From positions 1-64,000 of the forward strand of contig NCGX01000011.1 in assembly GCA_002256995.1 (NCBI GenBank): 64,000 bases of DNA, written 5' to 3'. Shown piece by piece: positions 38,870-48,197 of this stretch. Under the pieces are notes generated by a model that made no database searches, had not been told where the DNA came from, and saw only the letters and a program-made list of their open reading frames with translations. Position 1 is the stretch's first letter. Each line of letters opens with the position of its first letter. The translations under genes and the position numbers were made by a program. The DNA comes from Hydrogenophilales bacterium 16-64-40. GTDB lineage: Bacteria > Pseudomonadota > Gammaproteobacteria > Burkholderiales > Thiobacillaceae.

Positions 38870-38946
38870 GCGCCCGTAGCTCAGCTGGATAGAGTACTGC
38901 CCTCCGAAGGCAGGGGTCGCGCGTTCGAATCGCGCCGGACGCACCA
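38870..38946 (+). tRNA. tRNA-Arg (anticodon CCG)
   Basis: A 77-base cloverleaf including encoded CCA. Acceptor GCGCCCG pairs with CGGACGC, leaving a C4-A69 mismatch; anticodon stem CTGCC/GGCAG encloses the loop CTCCGAA with anticodon CCG (decoding CGG), and the T-arm is GCGCG-TTCGAAT-CGCGC. The D-arm TAGCTCAGCTGGATAGAG is canonical. Flanked by a divergent cytochrome gene and the DUF971 gene; no other tRNA is nearby. Confidence 0.96.
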
Positions 38947-39047
38947 GTTTCCAGGTCATAGCCGGCCTCAGCCCCTTGTCATGCAGGGGTTTAATCTCCG
39001 CGCTGCGGGTTTAAACTTTGAGCTGAAATTACTACGAGCTTTTAATC

Positions 39048-39446
39048 ATGGCTACCCCCACCCCTACCGACATCCAGCTGCATCAGGTTTCGCGCAAGCT
39101 GGAAATCACTTTTACCGATGGCGCACATTTCGAGCTGCCGTTCGAATTGCTGCGCGTGTATTCGCCGTCCGCCGAAGTGCGCGGACACGGCCCCGGCCAG
39201 GAAACGCTGCAGGTCGGCAAGGGCGAAGTGCTGATCAATGCCGCCGAGCCGGTCGGCTTGTACGGCATTAATTTCTTCTTCTCCGACGGCCACAATACCG
39301 GCATCTATTCCTGGGAATACCTGTACGAACTCGGCGTCAATCAGGCCGCGCTGTGGGACGAATATCTCAAGCGCATGAAGGCAGCGGGCGCTTCGCGCGA
39401 CCCCGGCATCGCCAAAATGTTCGAGCATCGTCCCAAGGCCAAATAA
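39048..39446 (+). CDS. DUF971 (GBBH-like) domain protein
   Basis: A 132-residue cytoplasmic protein with a single DUF971 domain, recognised from ITFTDGAHFELPFELLRVYSPSAEVRGHG and YGINFFFSDGHNTGIYSWEYL. The fold is the N-terminal domain of gamma-butyrobetaine hydroxylase. Related stand-alone proteins occur near ubiquinone and Fe-S genes; their function is poorly defined. Here it lies ten bases before the radical SAM gene, possibly co-transcribed. Confidence 0.88.
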   Translation: MATPTPTDIQLHQVSRKLEITFTDGAHFELPFELLRVYSPSAEVRGHGPGQETLQVGKGEVLINAAEPVGLYGINFFFSDGHNTGIYSWEYLYELGVNQAALWDEYLKRMKAAGASRDPGIAKMFEHRPKAK

Positions 39447-39456
39447 GCCTTTTGCC

Positions 39457-40869
39457 ATGACGGCCTGTACTGCAAAACCATGCGCGCCTTCCGGGGCGCG
39501 CGTTGTTTTGGTGAGCCCGTACGAACTGGGACGGCAGCCCTTCAATCTGGCGCAGCCGGCGGCGTGGTTCGGACGCGCCGATATTGCGGTGGCCTGCGTC
39601 GACCTGGCGCAGCAAAAACTCGATCCGGCCACGTTCGCACACGCCAAATTCGTGGCGATCTATCTGGGCATGCACACCGCCACGCGGATTGCCGCCGCGG
39701 CGTTGCCGAAAATCCGTGCCCTCGCCCCGCATGCCCGCATCGCCGCGTTCGGCCTGTACGCGCCGGTCAATGCGGCGTGGCTCAAAGGCCTCGGCGTGGA
39801 AGCGATCTTCGGCGGCGAATCGGAACCCGACCTGCTGGCCTGGGTGCAATCGGGGATCGCGCCGGCCGACACCGTGGTGCGCCGCAGCAAGATCGAATTC
39901 CTGCTGCCCGACCGGCGCGGCCTGCCCGAACTGCAGCGCTACGCCAAGCTGATCCTCGCCGACGGCACGCAGAAAACCACTGGCTTTGCCGAAGCCAGCC
40001 GCGGCTGCAAGCATCTGTGCCGCCACTGCCCGGTGGTGCCGGTGTACGAGGGCAAGTTCCGTGTCGTGCCGGTCGAGATTGTGCTGGCCGACATCGCGCA
40101 GCAGGTCGCCGTCGGCGCTGCGCACATCAGCTTCGGCGACCCCGATTTTCTCAACGGCCCGACCCATGCGCTGAAGGTTGCCGAGGCGCTGCATGCGCGT
40201 TTCCCCGATCTTTCCTGGGATGCGACGATCAAGGTCGAGCATCTGCTCAACCACGCCGAGCTGCTGCCGCGGCTCAAGCAATGCGGCCTGCTGTTCGTCG
40301 TCACCGCGGTCGAGTCGGTCGACGACACCATCCTCGACAAGCTCGCCAAGGGCCACACCCACGCAGACTTCGAGGCGGTGCTGGCGCAGTGCCGCACGCT
40401 CGGCATCGCGCTGGCGCCCACCTTCGTGCCGTTCACGCCATGGACCACGCTGGCGGGCTACCGCGAGCTGCTGGCCACGTTGCTGAAGCTCAATCTGGTC
40501 GAGGCGGTGCCGCCGGTGCAGCTGGCGATCCGGCTTTTGGTGCCGCAGGGCTCGTACCTGATGAAGCTGCCGGATTTCGCTGCGCGCGTCGGTGCGTTCG
40601 ACGAGGCCATGCTGGGCTACCCGTGGCAGGCCGACGATCCGCGCGTCGACACCCTGCAAGCGGACATCATGGCCTGGGTGATGGACGCGGAAAAAGCCGC
40701 GCTGCCGCGCGCCGAGGTGTTCGCCGGCCTCTGGGCGCGCATCCACGCCGCGCTCGGCGAAGCGGTGCCGCCGCTCGACCCGGCTCAGTTCGGCGCGTCC
40801 GTCCCGCATCATTCCGAGCCGTGGTACTGCTGCGCCGAGCCGACCGAAACCCAGCTCGCCAGTTTCTGA
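39457..40869 (+). CDS. CCAEP-tail radical SAM protein
   Basis: A 470-residue radical SAM enzyme. The N-terminal region (about 1-140) resembles the cobalamin-binding fold. The 4Fe-4S cluster motif is C184-x3-C188-x2-C191 in RGCKHLCRHCPVVPVY, followed by FGDPDFLNGP. The C-terminus carries YCCAEP (residues 457-462), the cysteine version of the CUAEP/CCAEP tail, where the second position is selenocysteine in some homologues. Both codons here are TGC, so no selenocysteine is used. An ATP-grasp gene starts eight bases after the stop. The substrate is unknown. Confidence 0.88.
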   Translation: MTACTAKPCAPSGARVVLVSPYELGRQPFNLAQPAAWFGRADIAVACVDLAQQKLDPATFAHAKFVAIYLGMHTATRIAAAALPKIRALAPHARIAAFGLYAPVNAAWLKGLGVEAIFGGESEPDLLAWVQSGIAPADTVVRRSKIEFLLPDRRGLPELQRYAKLILADGTQKTTGFAEASRGCKHLCRHCPVVPVYEGKFRVVPVEIVLADIAQQVAVGAAHISFGDPDFLNGPTHALKVAEALHARFPDLSWDATIKVEHLLNHAELLPRLKQCGLLFVVTAVESVDDTILDKLAKGHTHADFEAVLAQCRTLGIALAPTFVPFTPWTTLAGYRELLATLLKLNLVEAVPPVQLAIRLLVPQGSYLMKLPDFAARVGAFDEAMLGYPWQADDPRVDTLQADIMAWVMDAEKAALPRAEVFAGLWARIHAALGEAVPPLDPAQFGASVPHHSEPWYCCAEPTETQLASF

Positions 40870-40876
40870 CCGGATC

Positions 40877-42097
40877 ATGCCGCGCCTCCTGTTGCTGCTT
40901 CCCGCCGCGGGCTACGCCAACCAGGACTTCATCGGCGCCGCCGCACGACTGGACATCGAACTCGTCGCTTGTGCCGATTATTGCCATCGGCTTGCCCCCG
41001 GCTGGGGGCTGCCGCCGCTGATGAGCGTGCAGTTCGACCAGCCCGGGGTCGCGCTGCCGCAGGTTCTGGCCGCCTTGTCGCAGCCGGTCGATGCGGTGCT
41101 GGCTGCGGACGACCACGGGGCCATGCTGGCGGCGAAACTGCGCGAAGCGCTTGGCTTGCCGGGCAACCCGCCCGAGGCGGTAGCGGCCCTCACTGACAAG
41201 CTGCGCTTCCGTCAGCTGCAGCAGGCAAGCGGGCTGCCCCACCCCGCTTTCGCCAGCGTGGGGGCGGATGCGCCGGCGGCCGCCGTGGCGTTGGGCTTTC
41301 CGCTGGTGGTGAAGGCGCGCCGGCTGAATGCCAGCCGTGGCGTGATCCGCGCGGACGATGCCGACCAGCTGGTGCAGGCACTGAAGCAGGTGCAGCGTAT
41401 CCAGGCACGCGCGCAGCGCGACAAGGATGCCTTGCTGGTCGAGCGCTTCGTTTCCGGTGTCGAGGTCGCGCTCGACGGCGTGCTGTCCAGCGGCGCCCTG
41501 CGGGTGCTTGCCGTGTTCGACAAGCCTGACCCGCTCGACGGCCCTTATTTTGAGGAAACTCTGTTCATCACGCCGTCGCGCCTGCCGGCTGCGCCGCAGC
41601 GCGCATTCGCCGCCGCGGTCGAGCGTGCCTGCGCGGCTGCCGGCGTCACCGAAGGCGTGGTTCATGCCGAGGCGCGCGTCAACGAGGCGGGAGTATGGTT
41701 GCTCGAAATCGCGCCGCGCGGCATCGGCGGCCTGTGCGGGCGGGTGCTCGCCGCCACGCTTGGCATGGACAGCGCGGAAATCGTGCTGCGCCACGCCGTC
41801 GGCCTGCCGCTGCCGGGGCCGGCGAACGACACAGCCGCCGGCGTGATGATGATTCCGATCCCGGCCAGCGGCATTTTTCACGGCGTCGACGGCCAGGACG
41901 AAGCGCGGGCCGTGCCGGATATCACCGGCATCGAGATCACCGCGCCGCCCGGCCAGCTGGTGGCGCCGCCGCCCGAGGGCGCGGGCTACCTGGGTTTCCT
42001 CTTCAGCCGGGCCGCCACCCCGCAGCAGGCCGAGGCCGCATTGCGAACCGCGCACGCGGCGCTCGGCGTGCGCATCCAGCCGCTGGTCAAGCCATGA
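40877..42097 (+). CDS. ATP-grasp domain protein
   Basis: A 406-residue ATP-grasp enzyme with an N-terminal preATP domain, the nucleotide-binding core (GFPLVVKARRLNASRGVIRA, LLVERFVSGVEVALDGVL) and the Mg-binding segment VWLLEIAPRGIGG. It resembles carboxylate-amine ligases and carboxylases, and catalyses ATP-dependent C-N or C-O bond formation of an unidentified carboxylate. It is eight bases after the radical SAM gene and overlaps the kinase-like gene by four bases, so all three are probably expressed together. Confidence 0.85.
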   Translation: MPRLLLLLPAAGYANQDFIGAAARLDIELVACADYCHRLAPGWGLPPLMSVQFDQPGVALPQVLAALSQPVDAVLAADDHGAMLAAKLREALGLPGNPPEAVAALTDKLRFRQLQQASGLPHPAFASVGADAPAAAVALGFPLVVKARRLNASRGVIRADDADQLVQALKQVQRIQARAQRDKDALLVERFVSGVEVALDGVLSSGALRVLAVFDKPDPLDGPYFEETLFITPSRLPAAPQRAFAAAVERACAAAGVTEGVVHAEARVNEAGVWLLEIAPRGIGGLCGRVLAATLGMDSAEIVLRHAVGLPLPGPANDTAAGVMMIPIPASGIFHGVDGQDEARAVPDITGIEITAPPGQLVAPPPEGAGYLGFLFSRAATPQQAEAALRTAHAALGVRIQPLVKP

Positions 42098-42975
42098 ATG
42101 CGTTCGAGCGTGAACTCGCCACCGCCATCGGTCGTGCCACCGGCGAAGCATTCGTGCCCAGGGTCACGCGCGCCATACGCGGCGGCGACGTCAGCGAGGC
42201 GTTCACGCTTGCCGACGGCGTGCGCACGTTTTTCGTCAAAACCCAACCAGCAAGCTGGATCGAAATGTTCGAGGCGGAAGCGGCGGGGCTCGCCGAACTG
42301 GCGGCGGCGAACGCGGTGCGGGTGCCGCAGGTGATTTGCCACGGCGTCGCCGCCGGGCAGGCGTATCTGGTGCTCGAATCCCTGTCGCTGCAGCCGCACG
42401 GCGACACCGCGCAACTGGGCCGGCAGCTCGCGCAGCAGCACCGTGTCGGCGCCGCGCGGTTCGGCGGCGCGCGCGACAACTGGATCGGCGCCACGCCGCA
42501 GCCGAACGCATGGATGGACGACTGGGTCGAATTCTGGCGCGCGCGGCGGCTTGGCTTTCAATTGAAGCTGGCGGCGCAGAACGGCCACGGCGGCGCCCTG
42601 CAGCGCGACGGCGAAGCGCTGATGGCACGGCTGGACGGATTTTTCACCGGCTACCGCCCCGCACCTTCGCTGCTGCACGGCGACCTGTGGGGCGGCAACC
42701 ATGGGTTTCTGGCGGATGGATCGCCGGTGATTTTCGACCCGGCGGTGTATTTCGGCGACCGCGAATGCGATCTTGCCATGAGCGAGCTGTTCGGCGGTTT
42801 TGCGCCCCCGTTTTACGCGGCCTACCGCGAAGCCTGGCCGCTCGACGCCGGCTATGCGGTGCGCAGGACGCTCTACAACCTCTATCACATCCTCAACCAC
42901 GCCAACCTGTTCGGCGGCGGCTATGCGGCGCAGGCGCAGCGCACGCTGGCGCAGTTGCTGGCCGAGATTCGCTAG
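42094..42975 (+). CDS. Fructosamine kinase family protein
   Basis: A 293-residue aminoglycoside/fructosamine-kinase-like protein. Visible motifs are the nucleotide-binding lysine region in FFVKTQPASWIEMFEAE, the catalytic loop LLHGDLWGGNHGF and the Mg motif VIFDPAVYFGDRECDLAM. FN3K-family enzymes phosphorylate ketosamines (glycated lysines) and thereby repair glycation; bacterial homologues can act on other amines. The ATG at 42094 overlaps the ATP-grasp stop. The stop codon shares the palindrome CTAG with the convergent gene's stop. Confidence 0.88.
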   Translation: MNAFERELATAIGRATGEAFVPRVTRAIRGGDVSEAFTLADGVRTFFVKTQPASWIEMFEAEAAGLAELAAANAVRVPQVICHGVAAGQAYLVLESLSLQPHGDTAQLGRQLAQQHRVGAARFGGARDNWIGATPQPNAWMDDWVEFWRARRLGFQLKLAAQNGHGGALQRDGEALMARLDGFFTGYRPAPSLLHGDLWGGNHGFLADGSPVIFDPAVYFGDRECDLAMSELFGGFAPPFYAAYREAWPLDAGYAVRRTLYNLYHILNHANLFGGGYAAQAQRTLAQLLAEIR

Positions 42976-43727
42976 CTCGCCAGCGAGCGCAGGGTCGGCA
43001 CGGCGAGGCTGAATTCATCCGCGTGGGCAATCGCGCGTGCCAGCCGCGACGGCGCCGAGCGGCCGGTGCAGCCATGCTCGGGATCGCCGTCGAAGGCCTC
43101 AAGCAGGCCGGCAATGAGTCGCGCCCGATCGTGTGCAACGCCGGTCAGGGCGTCCTGGATGTCCATCACCTCGTTGGCCACCTGGCGTGCGAAGGCTTGA
43201 TGCTGCGCCCACAGCTGCGACACGGTGCCGCCGGTTTTCAGTCCGGCGATGTTGGTGGTGAGGATGTAGACGTTCTTTCGCACCAGTTCGAACAGCAGTT
43301 CGTCGCCGAGCGCGACTTCGCGGCATGGCAGCTCGATTGCGGTCAGCGCGCGGCACAGCAGTGCGGCACCGGGGCCGGCCACGGAGGAGGCGATCAGCGG
43401 CTTGGCGTCGGTGCCTTTTTTCTTTTCGAACCATACCGAGATCACGGTGGGGTCGGCGTAGCGGTATTTTTCCCAGTCGCGCGGCAGCAATTCGTTCTGG
43501 ATCAACGCAACATGCGGGCGCCAGGCGCCGGGCATGGCGGCCAGCACGGTGTGCAGATCGTTTTCGGCGACCGCCACCAGCACGAGTTGGGGCTCGGGAT
43601 GCGCGTGCGCGACGGTGAACAGGTCGTCGCCGCGGTTGACCGGAATCACGCTGTAGCCGGCGCGCAGCAGACCGCCGGCAAACACGCGGCCCAATTGCCC
43701 CAGCCCGATGACGACGACTTCGTTCAT
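42972..43727 (-). CDS. Ketopantoate reductase-like NAD(P)-binding protein
   Basis: A 251-residue protein with an N-terminal Rossmann motif VVVIGLGQLGRVFAGGL and a helical C-terminal part; it looks like a divergent member of the ketopantoate reductase/6-phosphogluconate dehydrogenase superfamily. The substrate is unknown. It is convergent with the kinase gene, their stop codons overlapping at 42972-42975, and is followed at distance by the ABC-F gene on the same strand. Whether it belongs to the radical SAM block is not known. Confidence 0.65.
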   Translation of the reverse strand: MNEVVVIGLGQLGRVFAGGLLRAGYSVIPVNRGDDLFTVAHAHPEPQLVLVAVAENDLHTVLAAMPGAWRPHVALIQNELLPRDWEKYRYADPTVISVWFEKKKGTDAKPLIASSVAGPGAALLCRALTAIELPCREVALGDELLFELVRKNVYILTTNIAGLKTGGTVSQLWAQHQAFARQVANEVMDIQDALTGVAHDRARLIAGLLEAFDGDPEHGCTGRSAPSRLARAIAHADEFSLAVPTLRSLAS

Positions 43728-43738
43728 TCCGCGATGCC

Positions 43739-45331
43739 TTATTCCAGGCCCTTGGAATGCAGATATTCGTCGTAATCGCCCATGTAGAACTCGACGCCTT
43801 CAGGCGTGATTTCGAGGATGCGGGTGGCGAGGCTGGAGACGAACTGGCGGTCGTGCGAGACGAAGATCAGCGTGCCCTTGAACAGGTCGAGGGCGAGGTT
43901 CAGCGACTCGATCGATTCCATGTCCATGTGGTTGGTCGGTTCATCCATCACCAGCACGTTGTGGCGGCCGAGCATCAGCTTGCCGTAGAGCATGCGGCCC
44001 TTTTCGCCGCCGGACAGCACACGCACCGACTTCTTGACGTCGTCGCCGGAGAACAGCAGGCGCCCGAGAATGCCGCGCAGCACCTGCTCGTCGTCGCCCG
44101 GCTGGGTCCACTGGTGCATCCAGTCGGTGAGGTTCAAGTCCATGTCGAAATCGCTGACGTGGTCCTGCGAGAAATAGCCGACGTTGGCGTTCTCGCTCCA
44201 GCGCACTTCGCCGAATTTGGGCGTCAACTCGCCCACCAGCAGCTTCATCAGCGTCGACTTGCCGACGCCGTTGCCGCCGATGACGGCCATTTTCTCGCCG
44301 GCTTCCAGCGAGAAGCCGAGATTGGTGAACAGCGGCGTGTTGTCGTAGCCGAACTTGAGGCTCTCGACTTCGAGCGCGCGGCGGTGCAGCGCCTTCTCGG
44401 GTTCGAAGCGGATGTAGGGGTTCTGGCGCGAGCTGGGCTTGAAGTCCTCGATCTTGATCTTGTCGATCATCTTCATGCGGCTGGTGGCCTGGCGCGCCTT
44501 CGACTTGTTGGCGGAGAAGCGGCGCACGAATTCCTGCAGTTCTGCGACCTTGTCCTTGGCCTTGGCGTTGGTGCTGGCCTGGCGCTCCTTGACCTGGGTC
44601 GAGGCTAGCATGTAGTCGTCGTAGTTGCCCGGGTAGACCTTGATGGTGCCGTAGTCGAGGTCTGCCATGTGGGTACAGACCTGATTCAGAAAGTGGCGGT
44701 CGTGCGAGATGACGATGATGGTCGCCTTGCTCTCGTTCAAGACGTTTTCCAGCCAGCGGATGGTGTTGATGTCGAGGTTGTTGGTCGGTTCGTCGAGCAG
44801 CAGGATGTCGGGGTTGGAGAACAGCGCCTGCGTCAGGAGCACGCGCAGCTTGAAGCCCGGCGCGATCTGGCTCATGGGGCCGTTGTGCTGTTCGGTGGGG
44901 ATGCCGACGCCGAGCAGCAGCTGGCCGGCGCGCGCTTCGGCGTCGTAGCCGCCCATCTCGCCGAACTTGGCTTCCAGCTCGGCGGCGTGCAGGTAGTCTT
45001 CCTCGGTCGCCTCCGGGTTCATGTAGATGGCGTCCTTTTCCTGCATCACCCGCCACATCTCGGCGTGGCCCTGCAGCACCACGTCGAGCACGCGCTGCTC
45101 CTCGTAGCCGAACTGGTCCTGGCGCAGCCACGCCATGCGCTCGCCGGGGTCGAGCGAGACGTTGCCGGCGCTCGGTTCGAGTTCGCCGGCGAGGATCTTC
45201 ATGAAGGTCGATTTGCCGCAGCCGTTGGCACCGATGAGGCCATAGCGGTTGCCGTCGCCGAACTTGACGTTGACGTTCTCGAACAGCGGTTTGGCGGCGA
45301 ATTGCAGGGTGATGCTGGAAGCGGTAAGCAC
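43739..45331 (-). CDS. ABC-F family ATPase (YbiT/Uup type)
   Basis: A 530-residue cytosolic protein with two ABC domains in tandem and no membrane segments, likely a ribosome-associated factor (YbiT-like). Walker A motifs are GANGCGKST and GGNGVGKST; Walker B regions [11 protein letters not shown] and [10 protein letters not shown]; the second signature is LSGGEKGRM. The longer open frame starts at 45415, but GTG at 45331 ([11 protein letters not shown]), with AGGA upstream, gives the 530-residue length of YbiT, so it is chosen. Confidence 0.9.
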   Translation of the reverse strand: MLTASSITLQFAAKPLFENVNVKFGDGNRYGLIGANGCGKSTFMKILAGELEPSAGNVSLDPGERMAWLRQDQFGYEEQRVLDVVLQGHAEMWRVMQEKDAIYMNPEATEEDYLHAAELEAKFGEMGGYDAEARAGQLLLGVGIPTEQHNGPMSQIAPGFKLRVLLTQALFSNPDILLLDEPTNNLDINTIRWLENVLNESKATIIVISHDRHFLNQVCTHMADLDYGTIKVYPGNYDDYMLASTQVKERQASTNAKAKDKVAELQEFVRRFSANKSKARQATSRMKMIDKIKIEDFKPSSRQNPYIRFEPEKALHRRALEVESLKFGYDNTPLFTNLGFSLEAGEKMAVIGGNGVGKSTLMKLLVGELTPKFGEVRWSENANVGYFSQDHVSDFDMDLNLTDWMHQWTQPGDDEQVLRGILGRLLFSGDDVKKSVRVLSGGEKGRMLYGKLMLGRHNVLVMDEPTNHMDMESIESLNLALDLFKGTLIFVSHDRQFVSSLATRILEITPEGVEFYMGDYDEYLHSKGLE

Positions 45332-45425
45332 GGGGGGATCCTGGAGTACGGGAAAAACGCGATATTTTAACATTGCGGCCCTGTCCGCCATGGGGCTGCC
45401 TTCGCCTGACTGCAAGTGCCCGGGG

Positions 45426-48197
45426 CTAGCCTCGCAGCGCCGGGTGGTCGGCGATCGGCCGGTCGAGATGGTAGCCCTGCGCCAGGTCGACGCCGAACCG
45501 GCGCAGCAGGGCGAGCGTTTCGCCGTCCTCGACGTATTCCGCCACCACCGATTTGCCGAGACCGAGTGCGACGCTGACCATGGCTTTTACGAATACCTGG
45601 TTGTCGCGGTCGTTGGGCAGATCGCGGATGAACAGGCCGTCGATCTTGATGGTGTCGACATGCAGGTGCTTGAGGTAGGCGAAGGAGGCGAAGCCGACGC
45701 CGAAGTCGTCGAGGCAGACGCCGCAGCCGAGCTGGCGCAGCGCTTCGATCATGCGCTGGGCGTCGAGCAGATCGGACACCGCGGCGGTTTCGGTGATTTC
45801 GACGATCAGCCGCCTGGGGTTGATGCCGCTCTCGCGCAGTGCATTGCTGATGAACTGCGGCAGGCCGGGCTCGGACAGCGAACGTCCCGACAGGTTGACC
45901 GCGATGGCGGGAACGGCCGGGCATTCGGCCAGTCTGCGCAGCACGTCGCCGATCACCCAGCGGTCGATGTCGAGGATGCGGCTGTTCCTTTCGGCCTGCT
46001 GGATGAATAACGCCGGCAGGATGAGCTGGCCGGGATGGTGCTCGTCGTCCATGCGCACCAGCGCTTCCAGATGCGACAGGCTGCCGTCTTCCGTCCGGTA
46101 TACGCCCTGGAAGTGCAGCTGGAGCAGGCTCTTGTCGAGCGCGTTGCTGATGCGCTCGCCCCACGACAGGCGGCTGCGCATTTCGCTGTCGGCCGCGTTG
46201 TCCGCGCGATACACGCGCCAGGTGTTCTTGCCGGCATCCTTGGCCTGGTACATGGCGAGGTCGGCGCGCGCCACCAGGTCGTCGGCATCGGCGGCATGCG
46301 CCGGATAATAGGCGATGCCGAGGCTGGTGGTCAGCCGCAGCTTGTGCCCTTCGAAGTGGAAGGGGATCTGGCTGATCGTACGCAGCACGCGATCGGCCAG
46401 CACCTCCGCTTCGTTGCCCTGCACCGCCGGCAGCAGGATGGCGAACTCGTCGCCACCCAGGCGCGCCAGCACTTCGTCGCGCCGCACCAGCGCCCCGATT
46501 TCGCCGGCCACCCGGATCAGCAGGGCATCGCCGGCGCGGTGGCCGTAGCTGTCGTTGATGGTCTTGAATTCGTCGAGGTCGAAGAACATCACCGCGCACT
46601 GCGTCTGCCGGCGGTCGGTTTCCAGCATGGTGCGCGCCAGTTCCTGCTGGAAGCGGTGGCGGTTATACAGCCCGGTGAGCGCGTCGCGCTCGGCTAGATA
46701 CACCAACTGGTCGGCCGTCTGGCGTTCGCGGGTGACGTCTTCGTAAATCCACAAGTGGCCGATGAAGCGGCCTTCGCGGTCGCGCACCGGGTAATCGAGC
46801 TCGGTGATGATGCGTCCGTCGGTCATCTGGATTTCAAAGTTGTCGGACAAGTCAGGCTTTTTCAGCACCGACAGCAGGTGGCGCGAAAAGTGATCGGGCT
46901 GCACCAGCGTCGAGGCGGACTGGGCCAGCACCTCATGCACCGGCAGGCCGATGAGTTCGGCCTGCGGATCGATCATCCACATGCGGCTGAAGGCGGGGTT
47001 GTGGTAGATCACGCGGCCGTCGGCGGCGACGAACAGGATGCCCAGGTTCATCGCCGACAGCAGCGACACCAGCCGTGCGCGTTCCTGCTCGGTTTCTTCC
47101 AGATACCGGCTTTGCAGGCTTTCCGCCGTGCGCAGTTCGTTGATGGCGGTGCGCAGATTGGCCTCGGTCGCCTTGAGGTCGTCGATGCTGTGGATGCTGG
47201 CGCGGATGCCCTGGTACACCCCGCTGTAATCGTGAATCGGCTGCCAGTTCACCGACGCCCAGAAATGGCCGCCTTCCTTGCGGCACACCCGCAGGGTGTA
47301 CCCCTGGCCGGAGGTGCCGCGCAGGGCCTGACGCAGCTGGAACTCGGCGGCGGTGCGGTCTTCCAGGTGGATGACGTCGTTCGGGAAATTCATCTTTCCC
47401 ACGCATTCGTCGACGCTGTAGCCGAGCATGCGCTCGACCGAGGGGTTGATCCACAAGAGCTTGCCCTGGGGCGACAGCCAGAACTCGAGGTCGTGGGTGT
47501 AATCGGCGATGGCATGAAAACGCGCTTCATTTTCGTGCGCGCGCTCGACGTTGAAGCGGACGGATTCGGCCATGCGGTTGAAGGTGTCGACCAGCTGGCC
47601 GATCTCGTCTTCCCCGTCGCCCGTCAGTTTGACGTCCAGGTCGCCCTGCGCCATGCGCTTGCTGGCGCGGGTCAGCGCGACGAATCGACGAACCACCGCA
47701 CCGGCCGACAGGGCCAGCAGGATGCCGGTCAGCAACAGGGCGATCGCGGCAATGACCAGGCTTTGCTGGAGGTAGCGGGCACGTGCCTCGCGTATGAAAT
47801 CGCCCGAGAGGACCAGGCCCACTTCCCCGTAGCGCTGGCCGGCCAGTTCAATCGGCTGCACCCGGCGGAAGTCGGTCGCATCGCCGCCGCCGCCGGCCTG
47901 GTACACGGCGCGGTCGTTGCGGTCGCGGACCTCGATCATTTCCAGCCCGCCGTCGTGCTGCAGCGTCTCGACGATGTCGCGCACGCTGGCGTCATCCTGC
48001 TGCATCAGGGGCGCAAGCAGGGCCGCGCCCAGGGTTTTCGCGATTTCCGTCACGCGCTGTTCGGCCTGTTGTTGCAGCGATCGGGTGGTGAGATGCACCC
48101 CGTTTGCAATGAGAAAGCTCAGCATCACCGCTTCCACCGCCAGCGCGGCGAGGGTGAGCTTGTAGCGCAGCGAGAGCCGGCCCAGCCACGCCTTCAT
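45426..48197 (-). CDS. Sensor PAS-GGDEF-EAL protein (c-di-GMP metabolism)
   Basis: A 923-residue inner-membrane signalling protein: N-terminal span, periplasmic sensor domain (about residues 35-150), second span near 155-175, HAMP-like segment, two PAS domains, GGDEF (GGDEF at 581-585) and EAL (EAL at 711-713). The diguanylate cyclase site GGDEF and phosphodiesterase motifs (EAL, DDFGVG, KIDG, AEYVE) are intact, so it may be bifunctional. It overlaps the upstream PhnD-like gene by four bases, suggesting the binding protein feeds this sensor. The fold change of c-di-GMP cannot be predicted. Confidence 0.92.
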   Translation of the reverse strand: MKAWLGRLSLRYKLTLAALAVEAVMLSFLIANGVHLTTRSLQQQAEQRVTEIAKTLGAALLAPLMQQDDASVRDIVETLQHDGGLEMIEVRDRNDRAVYQAGGGGDATDFRRVQPIELAGQRYGEVGLVLSGDFIREARARYLQQSLVIAAIALLLTGILLALSAGAVVRRFVALTRASKRMAQGDLDVKLTGDGEDEIGQLVDTFNRMAESVRFNVERAHENEARFHAIADYTHDLEFWLSPQGKLLWINPSVERMLGYSVDECVGKMNFPNDVIHLEDRTAAEFQLRQALRGTSGQGYTLRVCRKEGGHFWASVNWQPIHDYSGVYQGIRASIHSIDDLKATEANLRTAINELRTAESLQSRYLEETEQERARLVSLLSAMNLGILFVAADGRVIYHNPAFSRMWMIDPQAELIGLPVHEVLAQSASTLVQPDHFSRHLLSVLKKPDLSDNFEIQMTDGRIITELDYPVRDREGRFIGHLWIYEDVTRERQTADQLVYLAERDALTGLYNRHRFQQELARTMLETDRRQTQCAVMFFDLDEFKTINDSYGHRAGDALLIRVAGEIGALVRRDEVLARLGGDEFAILLPAVQGNEAEVLADRVLRTISQIPFHFEGHKLRLTTSLGIAYYPAHAADADDLVARADLAMYQAKDAGKNTWRVYRADNAADSEMRSRLSWGERISNALDKSLLQLHFQGVYRTEDGSLSHLEALVRMDDEHHPGQLILPALFIQQAERNSRILDIDRWVIGDVLRRLAECPAVPAIAVNLSGRSLSEPGLPQFISNALRESGINPRRLIVEITETAAVSDLLDAQRMIEALRQLGCGVCLDDFGVGFASFAYLKHLHVDTIKIDGLFIRDLPNDRDNQVFVKAMVSVALGLGKSVVAEYVEDGETLALLRRFGVDLAQGYHLDRPIADHPALRG

